Assembly (NCBI RefSeq): GCF_029946505.1
Contig: NZ_JARZHG010000018.1
Coordinates: forward strand, 62,001-126,000
Direction: 5' to 3'
Length of the DNA: 64,000 nucleotides
From: Polyangium sp. y55x31
GTDB taxonomy: Bacteria > Myxococcota_A > Polyangia > Polyangiales > Polyangiaceae
Shown: piece by piece, positions 1-8,666 of the stretch
How positions within the stretch are numbered: position 1 is the first letter of the stretch
Layout: the number at the start of each line of letters is the position of its first letter
Position numbers and translations under genes: made by a program
Notes under the pieces: generated by a model
Databases searched by the model: none
What the model saw: the letters and a program-made list of their open reading frames with translations, nothing else
What the model was told of the DNA's origin: nothing

Positions 1-1
1 C

Positions 2-880
2 GAGGACGACGACGACGCGCCCGGCGTGCGGGACGTGGCGCGGGGCCTCGGCGAGGCGCAGGAGGCGCGTATCGCGTTCACGCTCACGCAGCTCTACACC
101 ACGGTTCGTCGTGGGAAAAAGGCGCTCGAAGGGAAATTCGTCGAGGAGGGCACGACGCAGAGCGAGGCCGACGCGCAGCTCGAATCGATCCTCGGCAAAG
201 CGTGGCGATTGCCCGAGCTCCGGGAAGCGGGCTACTGGGTCAAGAATCGCAAGTTCCTCGAGCTCGCGCACGAGCGATCCGACGACGAGATCACCGAGTT
301 CGCCACGGCGATCGGCTTTTTGGTGGACCTCGACGATGGCTCGGTCGTCTGCGAGGTGACCTCGCTCCCGTTCCACACCCTGCCTTTCACGAAGCTCCGC
401 GCCTCGCGCATGGGCACGCTCGAAATCGCCGAAGCCGCGCTCTATCCGGGCGACCTCGTCAATCGCCGCGTCCGCTGGGACGAAAAGGTCGAGGGCGTCG
501 TGCGCGAGCGGCCGCGCGAGGCGGCCGATTACGAGGCCGTGCACCGCCACGGAAAACCGCTCGACCCGGTGCTGCGGGCGATGCGCAATCAGCTCAAGAA
601 CCCGCTCCACCCGCTCGACGCGGTGTTTCTCGTCGCAGCGAAGAAATTCGGCGACGTGGGGGGCGAGCTCGTCCTCGAGGACGAGGCGGGCATGCGGCTC
701 GTCCTTCGCAACATGAACGACGGCCGGCTCCCGAGCACGGACGCGCTTCGCCACGCGGCGGCGGCGTTTGGCCCGGGGACGCTCGCGGTCCGCCTTCATT
801 ACGACCTCCTGAAGCGCGCCATCTACGGCGATCCGCTCGCGCTCTTCGTGGGCGACGAGCACCTGCGCCTCCGCGCCTGA
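2..880 (+). CDS. Hypothetical protein, first visible gene of MoxR-vWA operon (5' partial)
   Basis: The reading frame is open to the window edge with an acidic run (E-D-D-D-D) before the first in-frame GTG at 26, and no ribosome binding site precedes that GTG. The gene therefore probably starts upstream of the window. At least 285 residues are visible, with no signal peptide or membrane segment, and I recognise no catalytic motif. The C-terminal third reads like a compact alpha/beta domain. It ends 18 bases before the HEAT-repeat gene and belongs to the same five-gene run, so a role as substrate or adaptor of the MoxR-vWA pair is plausible but only inferred. Confidence 0.7.
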   Translation, partial: EDDDDAPGVRDVARGLGEAQEARIAFTLTQLYTTVRRGKKALEGKFVEEGTTQSEADAQLESILGKAWRLPELREAGYWVKNRKFLELAHERSDDEITEFATAIGFLVDLDDGSVVCEVTSLPFHTLPFTKLRASRMGTLEIAEAALYPGDLVNRRVRWDEKVEGVVRERPREAADYEAVHRHGKPLDPVLRAMRNQLKNPLHPLDAVFLVAAKKFGDVGGELVLEDEAGMRLVLRNMNDGRLPSTDALRHAAAAFGPGTLAVRLHYDLLKRAIYGDPLALFVGDEHLRLRA

Positions 881-898
881 TCGAAGAGGAGCACGACG

Positions 899-2779
899 AT
901 GGCCAAGGATACACTCAAGCAGCTCGACCGCGACGTCGACCGCTGGCTCTTCGCCGGCGCGCAGATTGCCCGGACAGACCCGAACCTCGCCGCCGCGCGG
1001 GACACGCTCGCCCCGCTCGCCGCGCGCGCGCCCGCGCTCGGCAAGGTCACGGAGCAAGTCGAAAAACTCCAGAATGCCACCGGCAAGGCCGCGGCCTCCG
1101 AGCTCCTCGCGCTCGCCTCGCTCATGGCGCAGGTGCGCGGAGCGCAGGCGACGCCGGCCCTGCCCGAGGCGAGCGGCGACCTCACGCCGCTCCCGCCGGC
1201 CCGGAAGATCGGCACGCCGCTCACGCCCACGGAGCTCAATACGCTCGTCGGCGCCCTGACGAACGCCCCGGATGCGCGGCAGCGCTCCCGGGTCATCCGC
1301 GATTACGCGATGTCGGACCGCGGCGCGGCGCGGGACCTGCGCATCCTGCCGCTCGTCATTCCGGCGCTCTCGGACGGCACCATCGCCGAGGTGGTCGTGC
1401 AATACCTCGTGCCGGCGCTCGGCGAGGCGATCGTGCCGAGCCTGCAAAGACACCTCGACCTCGAAAAGGGCCGCGCGCTCGACGTGCGGGTGCTCCGGGC
1501 CATTGCGCGGATCGAGGGGGCGAAGGCCACGGACCTGCTCCGCGAGGCCATCGAAAAGGGCGTGCCCGACATCCGCGCCGCGGCGATCGCCGAGCTCGGC
1601 CGGATCGACCCCCTCGCCGCCGAGCCCATTGCGATCGTGCTGGCGGAGAAGGATCGTTCGAAGGACGTGCGCGTGGCGGCCGTGCATGCGCTCGCCGGGG
1701 CCCCGAGCGATCAGACGCTCGACGTGCTCCTCCGCGCATTCGGGGGCACGGCCGAGATGCGCTCGGCAGCCGAGAGCTCGCTCGCCGCGAGCAAGCACCC
1801 GCGCGCGAACGAGCGAATCATCGCGCTCTTCACGCCCGAGCTCCGCGACCTCGGCCACTTCCGGATCAAGAAGGCCACGACGAAAGAGGAAAAGGACGCG
1901 GCCGCGAAAGAGCAGAAAGCTCATACCAACCAGGTCGAATACCTCGTCGATCTCGTCGACCTCCTCACGGCGCGGGGCACGGACGAGGGGGCGAACCTCG
2001 TGCTCGAAACGTTCCGCGGCCACAAGGTCAAGGAAGTGCGTGACGCCGCGGCGCGCGCGCTCCTGCGAATCGGGTTCCCCGGCGCTTGGGAGGAGCTCAT
2101 GCCGTCGCTCTACGACGCGCCCGAGGCCACGAAGGACGAGTTCGTCCGCGGCGTCATCGCGCTCGACCCGGCGAAGGCCTACGATCGCCTCGCACGTTTC
2201 TTCGAGACCGGGGCGCTCGCGCAGAAGAATGGCGCGGACCTCGCCACGCGTATCCTCGCGCGTATCCAAAACCACTTCGAGGAATACGAAGAGAACGAAG
2301 ACGGCACCCCGGGCAACGGAGAATCGGCCGAGGCCATCCAGGTGATCCGAAAGGACGAGCGCTGGGTGGATCTCGCGGTCGCCATGCTCGTCAACAAGAA
2401 CCTGCGCATGCCCGCGCTCGTGCTCCTCGCGAACGCAAACACGCCGAAGGCGCTCGGCGATGCGCTCTCGATCTCGCGCGAGGAAGGATTGTCGAGCGAG
2501 GAGGCCCTGCTCGTCTTCGCCTACCTCGGCAAGCAGCGTGATCCGCGCCTCCTGCACGCGTTTTTGCGGCTGCTCGAGCCTCTGCGCGGCGGCTACGATT
2601 ATGGCCGCGCTTGCAACATCATGACCGCGTACGACGATCCGGCCCTGGCCCCGATGCTCCGGAGCTGGCTCGACGCGAAGCAAAAGCGAAAGCGCCTCGC
2701 GCGCGCCGAGGCGACCCCGTTCGAGGAGTGCCTGCGCTTCCTCGAACGAGCCCGGACGCCGGCGTCCGCGGAAGATTGA
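899..2779 (+). CDS. HEAT-repeat protein of MoxR-vWA operon
   Basis: A 626-residue cytoplasmic protein starting at an ATG preceded by AGAGGAG. From about residue 90 it shows successive helical-pair repeats typical of HEAT/armadillo scaffolds, for example LRAIARIEGAKATDLLREAI followed by a DIRAAAIAELGRID helix, then DVRVAAVHALAGAPS. A Lys/Glu-rich linker near residues 320-340 (KKATTKEEKDAAAKEQK) separates two repeat blocks. HEAT solenoids normally act as binding platforms with no catalysis. Its place between the first gene and the AAA+ ATPase suggests it presents clients or assembles the complex; that is inference. The 49-base gap to the MoxR gene is the widest in the operon. Confidence 0.85.
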   Translation: MAKDTLKQLDRDVDRWLFAGAQIARTDPNLAAARDTLAPLAARAPALGKVTEQVEKLQNATGKAAASELLALASLMAQVRGAQATPALPEASGDLTPLPPARKIGTPLTPTELNTLVGALTNAPDARQRSRVIRDYAMSDRGAARDLRILPLVIPALSDGTIAEVVVQYLVPALGEAIVPSLQRHLDLEKGRALDVRVLRAIARIEGAKATDLLREAIEKGVPDIRAAAIAELGRIDPLAAEPIAIVLAEKDRSKDVRVAAVHALAGAPSDQTLDVLLRAFGGTAEMRSAAESSLAASKHPRANERIIALFTPELRDLGHFRIKKATTKEEKDAAAKEQKAHTNQVEYLVDLVDLLTARGTDEGANLVLETFRGHKVKEVRDAAARALLRIGFPGAWEELMPSLYDAPEATKDEFVRGVIALDPAKAYDRLARFFETGALAQKNGADLATRILARIQNHFEEYEENEDGTPGNGESAEAIQVIRKDERWVDLAVAMLVNKNLRMPALVLLANANTPKALGDALSISREEGLSSEEALLVFAYLGKQRDPRLLHAFLRLLEPLRGGYDYGRACNIMTAYDDPALAPMLRSWLDAKQKRKRLARAEATPFEECLRFLERARTPASAED

Positions 2780-2828
2780 CACGACAAACCCACGTATTTT
2801 TCATCGAACGCACGGTCGGGGACGAGAC

Positions 2829-3959
2829 ATGGCGACGAAGAAGGACACCCAGAAGGCGGACGGCGGCGAGGGCTCTGTGAAATCGGACGTGCTCCGCGAG
2901 CCGGCGGAGCGGCTGTACGCGAGCGAGCTCGAAGCCATCGCGGCGGCCGACAAATTCGAAAAACCCGCGGGCTGGCGGCTCTCGCCGAAGGCCGTGCTCC
3001 TCTACATCATGGGCGGCAAGGTCGGCGAGACGAATATCACGCCGAAATACGTGGGCGCGCCGCGCATCGTGGAGATCGCGATCGCCACGCTCGCCACCGA
3101 CCGCGCGCTCCTGCTCATCGGCGAGCCGGGCACGGCGAAGAGCTGGCTCTCGGAGCACCTCGCGGCGGCCATCTGCAATGACTCGCAGCTCCTCGTCCAG
3201 GGCACGGCGGGCACCACCGAGGAGCAGATTCGTTACACGTGGAATTACGCGCTCCTCCTCGCGGAAGGACCGAGCCCGAAGGCGCTCGTGCCCTCACCCA
3301 TTCACCGCGCGCTCGAAGCCGGCAAGCTCGTTCGATTCGAAGAGATCACGCGTTGCCCCTCGGAGGTGCAGGACGCGTTGATCACGCTCCTCAGCGAAAA
3401 AGTCCTCGCCGTGCCCGAGCTCGGTTTCCACGTGCAAGCGAAGCGTGGCTTCAACGTCATCGCCACGGCGAACACGCGCGACCGCGGCGTCAACGACATG
3501 AGCGCCGCCTTGAAGCGCCGCTTCAACATCGTCGTGCTCCCCGTGCCGAGCGACATCGACACCGAGGTATCGATCGTGGCGCGTCGCGTGCGCGAGATCG
3601 GATCGAGCTTGAAATTGCCGGCGGCGCCGCCGGCCGAAGAGGCCGTGCGCCGCGTGGTGCAGGTCTTCCAGGAACTCCGGCGGGGCCAGACGATCGATGG
3701 CAAGCAAAAGCTCAAGAGCCCTTCGGGCGTCCTCTCCACGGCCGAGGCCATCTCCGTGCTCGGCAATGGAATGGCCCTCGCCGGCCATTTCGGCAACGGC
3801 CGCGTGAGCGACCGCGACCTCGCCGCGGGCCTGCTCGGCGCGGTCGTCAAGGAGGATTCGAAGGACGAGGCGGTGTTCGTCGAGTACCTCGAAAACGTCA
3901 TGAAGAAACGCGGCGGCGCCTGGGAGCCGCTTTATACGGCCTGCAAGGAGCTCGTGTAG
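2829..3959 (+). CDS. MoxR-family AAA+ ATPase
   Basis: A 376-residue AAA+ ATPase. The Walker A loop GEPGTAKS lies at residues 98-105. The Walker B strand LVRFEEITR has acidic residues at 171-172, and a sensor-1-like strand reads VIATANTRDRG. The sequence after it, MSAALKRRFN, carries the arginine expected of an arginine finger. These are the marks of MoxR/RavA-type ATPases, which work with vWA proteins to remodel or activate client proteins (RavA-ViaA, NorQ-NorD and CbbQ-CbbO are known pairs). The vWA partner is two genes downstream. The start ATG follows a GGGACGAGAC stretch. The stop is 6 bases from the next gene. Confidence 0.93.
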   Translation: MATKKDTQKADGGEGSVKSDVLREPAERLYASELEAIAAADKFEKPAGWRLSPKAVLLYIMGGKVGETNITPKYVGAPRIVEIAIATLATDRALLLIGEPGTAKSWLSEHLAAAICNDSQLLVQGTAGTTEEQIRYTWNYALLLAEGPSPKALVPSPIHRALEAGKLVRFEEITRCPSEVQDALITLLSEKVLAVPELGFHVQAKRGFNVIATANTRDRGVNDMSAALKRRFNIVVLPVPSDIDTEVSIVARRVREIGSSLKLPAAPPAEEAVRRVVQVFQELRRGQTIDGKQKLKSPSGVLSTAEAISVLGNGMALAGHFGNGRVSDRDLAAGLLGAVVKEDSKDEAVFVEYLENVMKKRGGAWEPLYTACKELV

Positions 3960-3965
3960 GCAGCC

Positions 3966-6368
3966 ATGGCGGCGAGGAAGGCAAACCTCGGGGCAAGCAC
4001 CGTGGTGCCGGGAAAAACCCCGCCCACCACGGGTCCGCTCGCGCGTATCTTCGGCGTGCGCCACCTCTCGCCGATGGGGGCCTGGCACGTCGAGCGATTC
4101 CTCGACGAGGTCGATCCCACGGCCGTGCTCGTCGAGGGCCCGAGCGACGCGACCGACGAGATCGCGCACCTCCTCGACAAACGCACGGTCCCCCCGGTCG
4201 CGCTGCTCGCCTTCACGCAGAAGCGGCCCGTCCGCTCGGTGCTTTTCCCGCTCGCCGCTTATTCGCCCGAGTGGGTCGCGCTCCGCTGGGCGCTCCGGAA
4301 AAACCGCGTGGCCCGCTTCATCGACCTCGCCGCTTCGGTGTACCTCGCCCGCAGCGAGGCTGCGGCGGAGCATACGCACGAGGACGACGACGAATCCGAC
4401 GAGGCGGAGGAAAAACCCGAGACGGACACCCAGCGTTACCTCGGTGATCCCTACGAGGCGATCGCAAAGCTCTCGGGCGATCCGGACCACGATACCTGGT
4501 GGGAGCGCCATTTCGAGCACTCGATGACGCCGGATTCGTATCGCCTGAGCATCTTCGAGCTCGGCCGCGAGCTCCGCGCGCTCGAATACGAGTCGCCGCG
4601 GCGGCGCGAGGAGACGCTCGTGCGCGAGGCGTTCATGCGCCGGCGCATCCGCGACACGATCGCGGAAGGGCACGACCCCGACCGGATCGTCGTCATCTGC
4701 GGCGCCTATCATGCGCCTGTGCTCGTCGCCGAAGAGCCGGCGATGACCGACGAGGAAATCGAAAAGCTCCCGACTGTGCCGGTCACGCGCACGCTGATGC
4801 CGTACAGTTTCTTCCGATTGAGTTCGCAATCGGGATACGGCGCGGGCAACAAGGCGCCCGGGTATTTCCAGGCGCTCTACGAAGAGGCCCGAGAGGGCTC
4901 GACGGCGCGGCTCGGGACGCGATTCCTCGCCGAGGTCGCGGGGCGGCTACGCAAGGCGGGCATGGTGCGATCGAGCGCGGAGGTCATCGAGGCCGTGCGG
5001 CTCGCCGAGGGCATGGCGTCCCTGCGCGACGCGCACGCGCCCACGCTACGCGACCTCGAAGACGCGGCGGCGACGTGCCTCGGCCAGGGCGAACCCATGA
5101 ACGTCGCGCGTTTCATTCACGACGTCGCGGTGGGCGACGCGCTCGGCAAGGTGCCTCCGGGCGTGCTACGCACCTCGATCCAGGACGATTTTTATCGCTG
5201 GGTCAAGGATCTGCGCCTGGAGGACTACCTCAAGGACAAGGAGCAGATCATCAAGGGCTCGACGAGCAAAGATTGGCTCGACCTCCGGCAGGACCGTTTT
5301 GCCAAATCGGAGGACGCGGCCTACCGGGATCGGAATCGATCCATCTTCCTGCATCGGCTCACGGTGCTCGGCATCGGATTCGCGACAAACAGGACGAGCG
5401 AGGAGGACCGGGCGCAGAGCACGTACAAGGAAGTCTGGGCCGCCCGCTGGACGCCCGATTGCGAGATCCAGCTCGTCGAGAACGCGCTCCGGGGCGACAC
5501 GATCGAAATCGCGGCCGCGCGCTCCATCGGCGAGGCGCTCGACGCGGCCGAAAACGTGCACGCCGCGGCGAACCTCGCGCGAAGGAGCGTCGAATGCGAC
5601 CTCTCGGACGCGACGGCGGCGGCGCTCGCCCGCGTCTCGACGCTCGCCGTCGACGACGGGGATTTCGTGGCCGTGGCGGGGGCCGCCCTCGAATTGAGCC
5701 ACCTCGTCGCCTACAAGGACGTGCGCAAGATCGACGTCGCGCCGCTCGAACCCCTCGTCGCCCAGCTCTTCTTGCGTGGCGCGCTCCTCGCGCCCGAGGC
5801 CTCGCGTTGCAACGAGGAGGCCTCGCGGAACGTCGGCGCCGCGCTCGGGCACCTGCACCGCGTGGGGCTCATGTTCCCCGACAAACTCGACGTCGATCGG
5901 TTTACCAGCGTGCTCGACGCGATTGCCGACGACGACGTCGCCTCGGCGCACATCGCGGGCGTCGCGAGCGCGATCCTCCTCGAACGCGGCATTCTCCAGG
6001 ACGACGTCCTCGACCGCCGCATCTCGCGCCGGATCTGCCCCGGCGTCTCGCCGAGCGAAGGCGCGGGCTTTTTCGAGGGGCTCGCGACGCGCAACCGTTA
6101 TGCATTGCTCTCGCGCCGCTCGCTCTGGGCCGCCATGAGCGGGTTCGTCGAGGCGATGGACCACGACGATTTCCGGCGCGCCGTCGTCGCGCTCCGCCGC
6201 GCGTTCGGCTCGTTCGAGACGAGCGAGGCGCGAAAGATCGCGGCCCTGCTCGCGGAGCTCTGGGGCGGCAACGAAAAAGAGCTCCTCCGGGCGATCGAGA
6301 CCAAGGTGGACGACGCCGAGCTCGCGGCCCTCCAGGACGACCTCGGCGATCTGGATCTGGACCTGTAA
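3966..6368 (+). CDS. DUF5682-like protein with TIKI/EreA/TraB-like motifs
   Basis: An 800-residue protein. I recognise the DUF5682 pattern that commonly accompanies MoxR and vWA genes. The N-terminal domain contains GVRH (residues 30-33), VLVEGP with Glu57, an Arg-rich helix (FMRRRIRDTI) and ICGAYH (246-249). This spacing of GxxH, a strand-end Glu and a second GxxH resembles the TIKI/TraB/ChaN/EreA hydrolase superfamily; that link is my inference. An acidic insert (EDDDESDEAEE, about residues 140-152) interrupts the domain. The remaining 550 residues are mostly helical with no recognised motif. The gene lies 6 bases after the ATPase and 5 bases before the vWA gene, so co-translation is likely. 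Confidence 0.8.
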   Translation: MAARKANLGASTVVPGKTPPTTGPLARIFGVRHLSPMGAWHVERFLDEVDPTAVLVEGPSDATDEIAHLLDKRTVPPVALLAFTQKRPVRSVLFPLAAYSPEWVALRWALRKNRVARFIDLAASVYLARSEAAAEHTHEDDDESDEAEEKPETDTQRYLGDPYEAIAKLSGDPDHDTWWERHFEHSMTPDSYRLSIFELGRELRALEYESPRRREETLVREAFMRRRIRDTIAEGHDPDRIVVICGAYHAPVLVAEEPAMTDEEIEKLPTVPVTRTLMPYSFFRLSSQSGYGAGNKAPGYFQALYEEAREGSTARLGTRFLAEVAGRLRKAGMVRSSAEVIEAVRLAEGMASLRDAHAPTLRDLEDAAATCLGQGEPMNVARFIHDVAVGDALGKVPPGVLRTSIQDDFYRWVKDLRLEDYLKDKEQIIKGSTSKDWLDLRQDRFAKSEDAAYRDRNRSIFLHRLTVLGIGFATNRTSEEDRAQSTYKEVWAARWTPDCEIQLVENALRGDTIEIAAARSIGEALDAAENVHAAANLARRSVECDLSDATAAALARVSTLAVDDGDFVAVAGAALELSHLVAYKDVRKIDVAPLEPLVAQLFLRGALLAPEASRCNEEASRNVGAALGHLHRVGLMFPDKLDVDRFTSVLDAIADDDVASAHIAGVASAILLERGILQDDVLDRRISRRICPGVSPSEGAGFFEGLATRNRYALLSRRSLWAAMSGFVEAMDHDDFRRAVVALRRAFGSFETSEARKIAALLAELWGGNEKELLRAIETKVDDAELAALQDDLGDLDLDL

Positions 6369-6373
6369 AAGCC

Positions 6374-7687
6374 ATGGCCAAAAAGAAGGCAGCTCCCGCC
6401 CAAAGCCCTGCTGCACCGAATCCGCCCGCGGCGCCGCCCGCGCCCGCCGGACCGATGACGTTCGACCGGCACCAGCGCTGGCGGCTCATCCTCGGCAAAC
6501 GCGTGGAAGATCAGATCTGCGGCGGCGGAGGCGCAGGCAATGGCGGCGGCGGCGGCGGCGGAGGGCTCCTCACGCGCGAGATGTCGGAAATGGACGCCGC
6601 GCTCGGCGCGCTTTACGACGTCGAGGAGACCGAGCCCGGAAACGGCAGCGGCAGCAGCAGCAAGCGAAGCGCCGGACTTGGCGCGAGCCGGCCCAAGCTC
6701 GCCGCGTGGCTCGGCGACGTGCGCAAGTATTTCGAGCAGGACGTCGTCGCGGTCATTCAGCAGGACGCGATCCAGAAGAGGGGCTGGAAGGAGCTGCTCT
6801 TCGAGCCGGAATCACTCGCGCAGATCACGCCGAGCGTCGAGCTCGTGGGCACGCTGCTCACGATGAAGGACATGATCCCGGACCGCGCCAAGGATGCCGC
6901 GCGCGAAATTGTCCGGTCCGTCGTGGAGGAGATCAAGAAGCGAATGCAAGGCGAGCTCGAACGCGCGGTGCGCGGCGCGCTCGACCGCTCGCGCCACCAG
7001 CCCATTCCGAGCCTGCCGAACCTCGACTGGCGGCGTACGATCGGGAAAAACCTCAAGAACTATCAAAAGGACCGCCGCACGATCGTCCCCGATCGTTTCT
7101 TCTTTTTCGCTCGGCAGCATCGAAGGCGCGAGTGGAACGTGATCGTCGCGATGGACCAATCCGGTTCGATGGCGAGCAGCGTCGTCTACGGCGGCGTGAT
7201 GGGCTCGATCCTCGCGAGCCTGCCGGCGCTCGAGACGCACGTCGTGGCGTTCGACACGGAGGTCGTGGATCTGACGCCGCGGCTCGTGGATCCGGTGGAC
7301 CTCATCTTCGGGATCCAGCTCGGCGGCGGGACGGACATCAATCGAGCGGTCGGGTATTGCCAGGGCCTCGTCTCGAACCCGCGCCGCACGCTCTTCATTC
7401 TGCTGACGGATCTTTACGAAGGCGGCAATCAGGAGCAGATGGTCAAGCGCATGGAGGAGATGGTGCAGAGCGGCGTGCGCGCGATGTGCCTGCTCGCGCT
7501 CGACGATTCGGGGACGCCGATGTACGACGCGGAGCTCGCGAAGAAGCTCGCGAAGCTCGGCGTGCCTTGTTTCGCGTGCACCCCGAATGCACTGCCGCCG
7601 ATGCTCGAGGCGGCGCTCAAGGGGCACGATCTCGAGATGATCGCGCGGCGGTTCGATGCGCGGAAGGCCGAGGGTCGAGAGGCCTGA
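6374..7687 (+). CDS. vWA (von Willebrand factor A) domain protein, MoxR partner
   Basis: A 437-residue protein. The ATG at 6374 lies 5 bases after the preceding stop; the frame extends far upstream, but this start fits the operon spacing. It opens with an Ala/Pro-rich segment (about residues 1-35) and a Gly-rich linker, followed by a helical middle part. The C-terminal vWA domain has a complete MIDAS metal site: DQSGS at 261-265, Thr320 in GGGTDIN, and Asp346 in LLTDLYEGG. vWA proteins of this type are cofactors of MoxR ATPases and contact metal-bridged ligands. This is the last gene of the operon; the next gene starts 84 bases on and looks unrelated. Confidence 0.92.
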   Translation: MAKKKAAPAQSPAAPNPPAAPPAPAGPMTFDRHQRWRLILGKRVEDQICGGGGAGNGGGGGGGGLLTREMSEMDAALGALYDVEETEPGNGSGSSSKRSAGLGASRPKLAAWLGDVRKYFEQDVVAVIQQDAIQKRGWKELLFEPESLAQITPSVELVGTLLTMKDMIPDRAKDAAREIVRSVVEEIKKRMQGELERAVRGALDRSRHQPIPSLPNLDWRRTIGKNLKNYQKDRRTIVPDRFFFFARQHRRREWNVIVAMDQSGSMASSVVYGGVMGSILASLPALETHVVAFDTEVVDLTPRLVDPVDLIFGIQLGGGTDINRAVGYCQGLVSNPRRTLFILLTDLYEGGNQEQMVKRMEEMVQSGVRAMCLLALDDSGTPMYDAELAKKLAKLGVPCFACTPNALPPMLEAALKGHDLEMIARRFDARKAEGREA

Positions 7688-7771
7688 TCTCGGCGCTCTC
7701 GGCGGGTTGCCACGCCGGGTCTCCCCGTGTCATGATGCTTGGGTTCCAAACGAACGCAGGGAGGAGATCCG

Positions 7772-8137
7772 GTGGCTAAAATCACGATCTACGAGACGTT
7801 CACGAAGGCCGACATCGATGCGCTCCTCACGGTCGGGGCCCATCTCGCGCTTGCATTCGATGCGTCCCATCCGCACGCCGTGAAGACCGTCCACCTCGAA
7901 CTCGGCATGCAGATCTCGGCGACGCAGATCGTCGACCTCGAATCGCGGTTCCACTCCACGTACATCAAGCTCAAGGGCGGCCTGATGCACGGCGAGGGGA
8001 AGTACAAGCTCGAAGCGCACCACTTCGAGCAGGACATCGTGGACGCGTCGCCGAAGGCCTACGAGATCAAGAAGAACCGCGCCATCGTCAAGCACGGGAG
8101 CGTGGGCGATCTGGTCGCCGATATCGGCTGGTGGTGA
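7772..8137 (+). CDS. Hypothetical protein, 121 aa
   Basis: I chose the GTG at 7772 because AGGAGA lies directly upstream at a good distance; a longer in-frame start at 7739 has no such site. The product is a soluble 121-residue protein without Cys and with no motif I recognise. It begins AKITIYETFTKADIDALL and ends in IGWW. The composition is normal for the host, so it is probably a resident gene. Its last 50 bases overlap the end of the convergent membrane-protein gene on the other strand, so the two transcripts would be complementary at their 3' ends. Confidence 0.7.
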   Translation: MAKITIYETFTKADIDALLTVGAHLALAFDASHPHAVKTVHLELGMQISATQIVDLESRFHSTYIKLKGGLMHGEGKYKLEAHHFEQDIVDASPKAYEIKKNRAIVKHGSVGDLVADIGWW

Positions 8138-8498
8138 CGGCGGCTGTCAAAAGCACAGCCACGAGCGGCGCGAGCCCCTCCAATACGATCGTGCCGAGCC
8201 AAACCCGCGCTTCCTCCGCGGGGAGCTCCACGCGGATGTACGGCCCCACGTCGTCCGAGAACCATTCATCCGTTCCGATCCGATAGGCGGCCCAGAGCAG
8301 CGCGACCACGAAGGCCGCCGCGCGTAGGGCCTTCTTGCCGGAGAGCACGAGCGCGACCGTCACGACGAGCGCGATGAGCGTGCAGCCGAGGACGAGCGGC
8401 TCCCTGGGCGGCGCGACCTTGTCGAGCACCTCCGCCCGCGCGAGACGCGGGAAGGCGAACACGGGCAAACAGGCGGCCCACCGGATCGTTCGAGGCAC
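8088..8498 (-). CDS. Small membrane protein with signal peptide
   Basis: A GTG start at 8498 is preceded by AAGGAG at correct spacing. The 136-residue product has an N-terminal export signal (basic start, hydrophobic core, likely cleavage after ARA near residue 22). Two adjacent hydrophobic helices follow (LVLGCTLIALVVTVALVLSG and a segment with FVVALLWAAYRIGT), and a third lies near the C-terminus (LEGLAPLVAVLLTAAVTT). The function is unknown. It is divergent from purL, with about 170 bases between the two starts, and convergent and overlapping with the preceding small gene. Confidence 0.6.
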   Translation of the reverse strand: MPRTIRWAACLPVFAFPRLARAEVLDKVAPPREPLVLGCTLIALVVTVALVLSGKKALRAAAFVVALLWAAYRIGTDEWFSDDVGPYIRVELPAEEARVWLGTIVLEGLAPLVAVLLTAAVTTSRYRRPDRPRSRA

Positions 8499-8666
8499 GA
8501 GGTGCGCTCCTTCGCCGCAGATTATCCCTTTTGCGTAGAATCTTCCAAGCACGAGCGCTCGCTCGGCGCGCGAGCGCCTCGGCGAAGCGAACGAAGCCGC
8601 GCCCGCAAACCTTCCACATCCCCCAGGTTGTGCTAGACGGCTGCGCGGACGAGGAGCCCACCCACC

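Noticed and set aside
202-2043. Long Arg/Ala/Pro-rich open frame on the plus strand overlapping the first two genes
   Set aside because: It lies in a different frame from two well-supported genes and its composition is that of a GC-rich shadow frame, with no start signal or motif.
3294-4829. Long minus-strand frame opposite the MoxR and DUF5682-like genes
   Set aside because: Antisense shadow of two strongly supported genes, rich in Arg/His/Glu without domain features.
8266-8661. 131-residue minus-strand frame upstream of purL
   Set aside because: It overlaps the better-supported membrane-protein gene in another frame and has no signal, motif or ribosome binding site.
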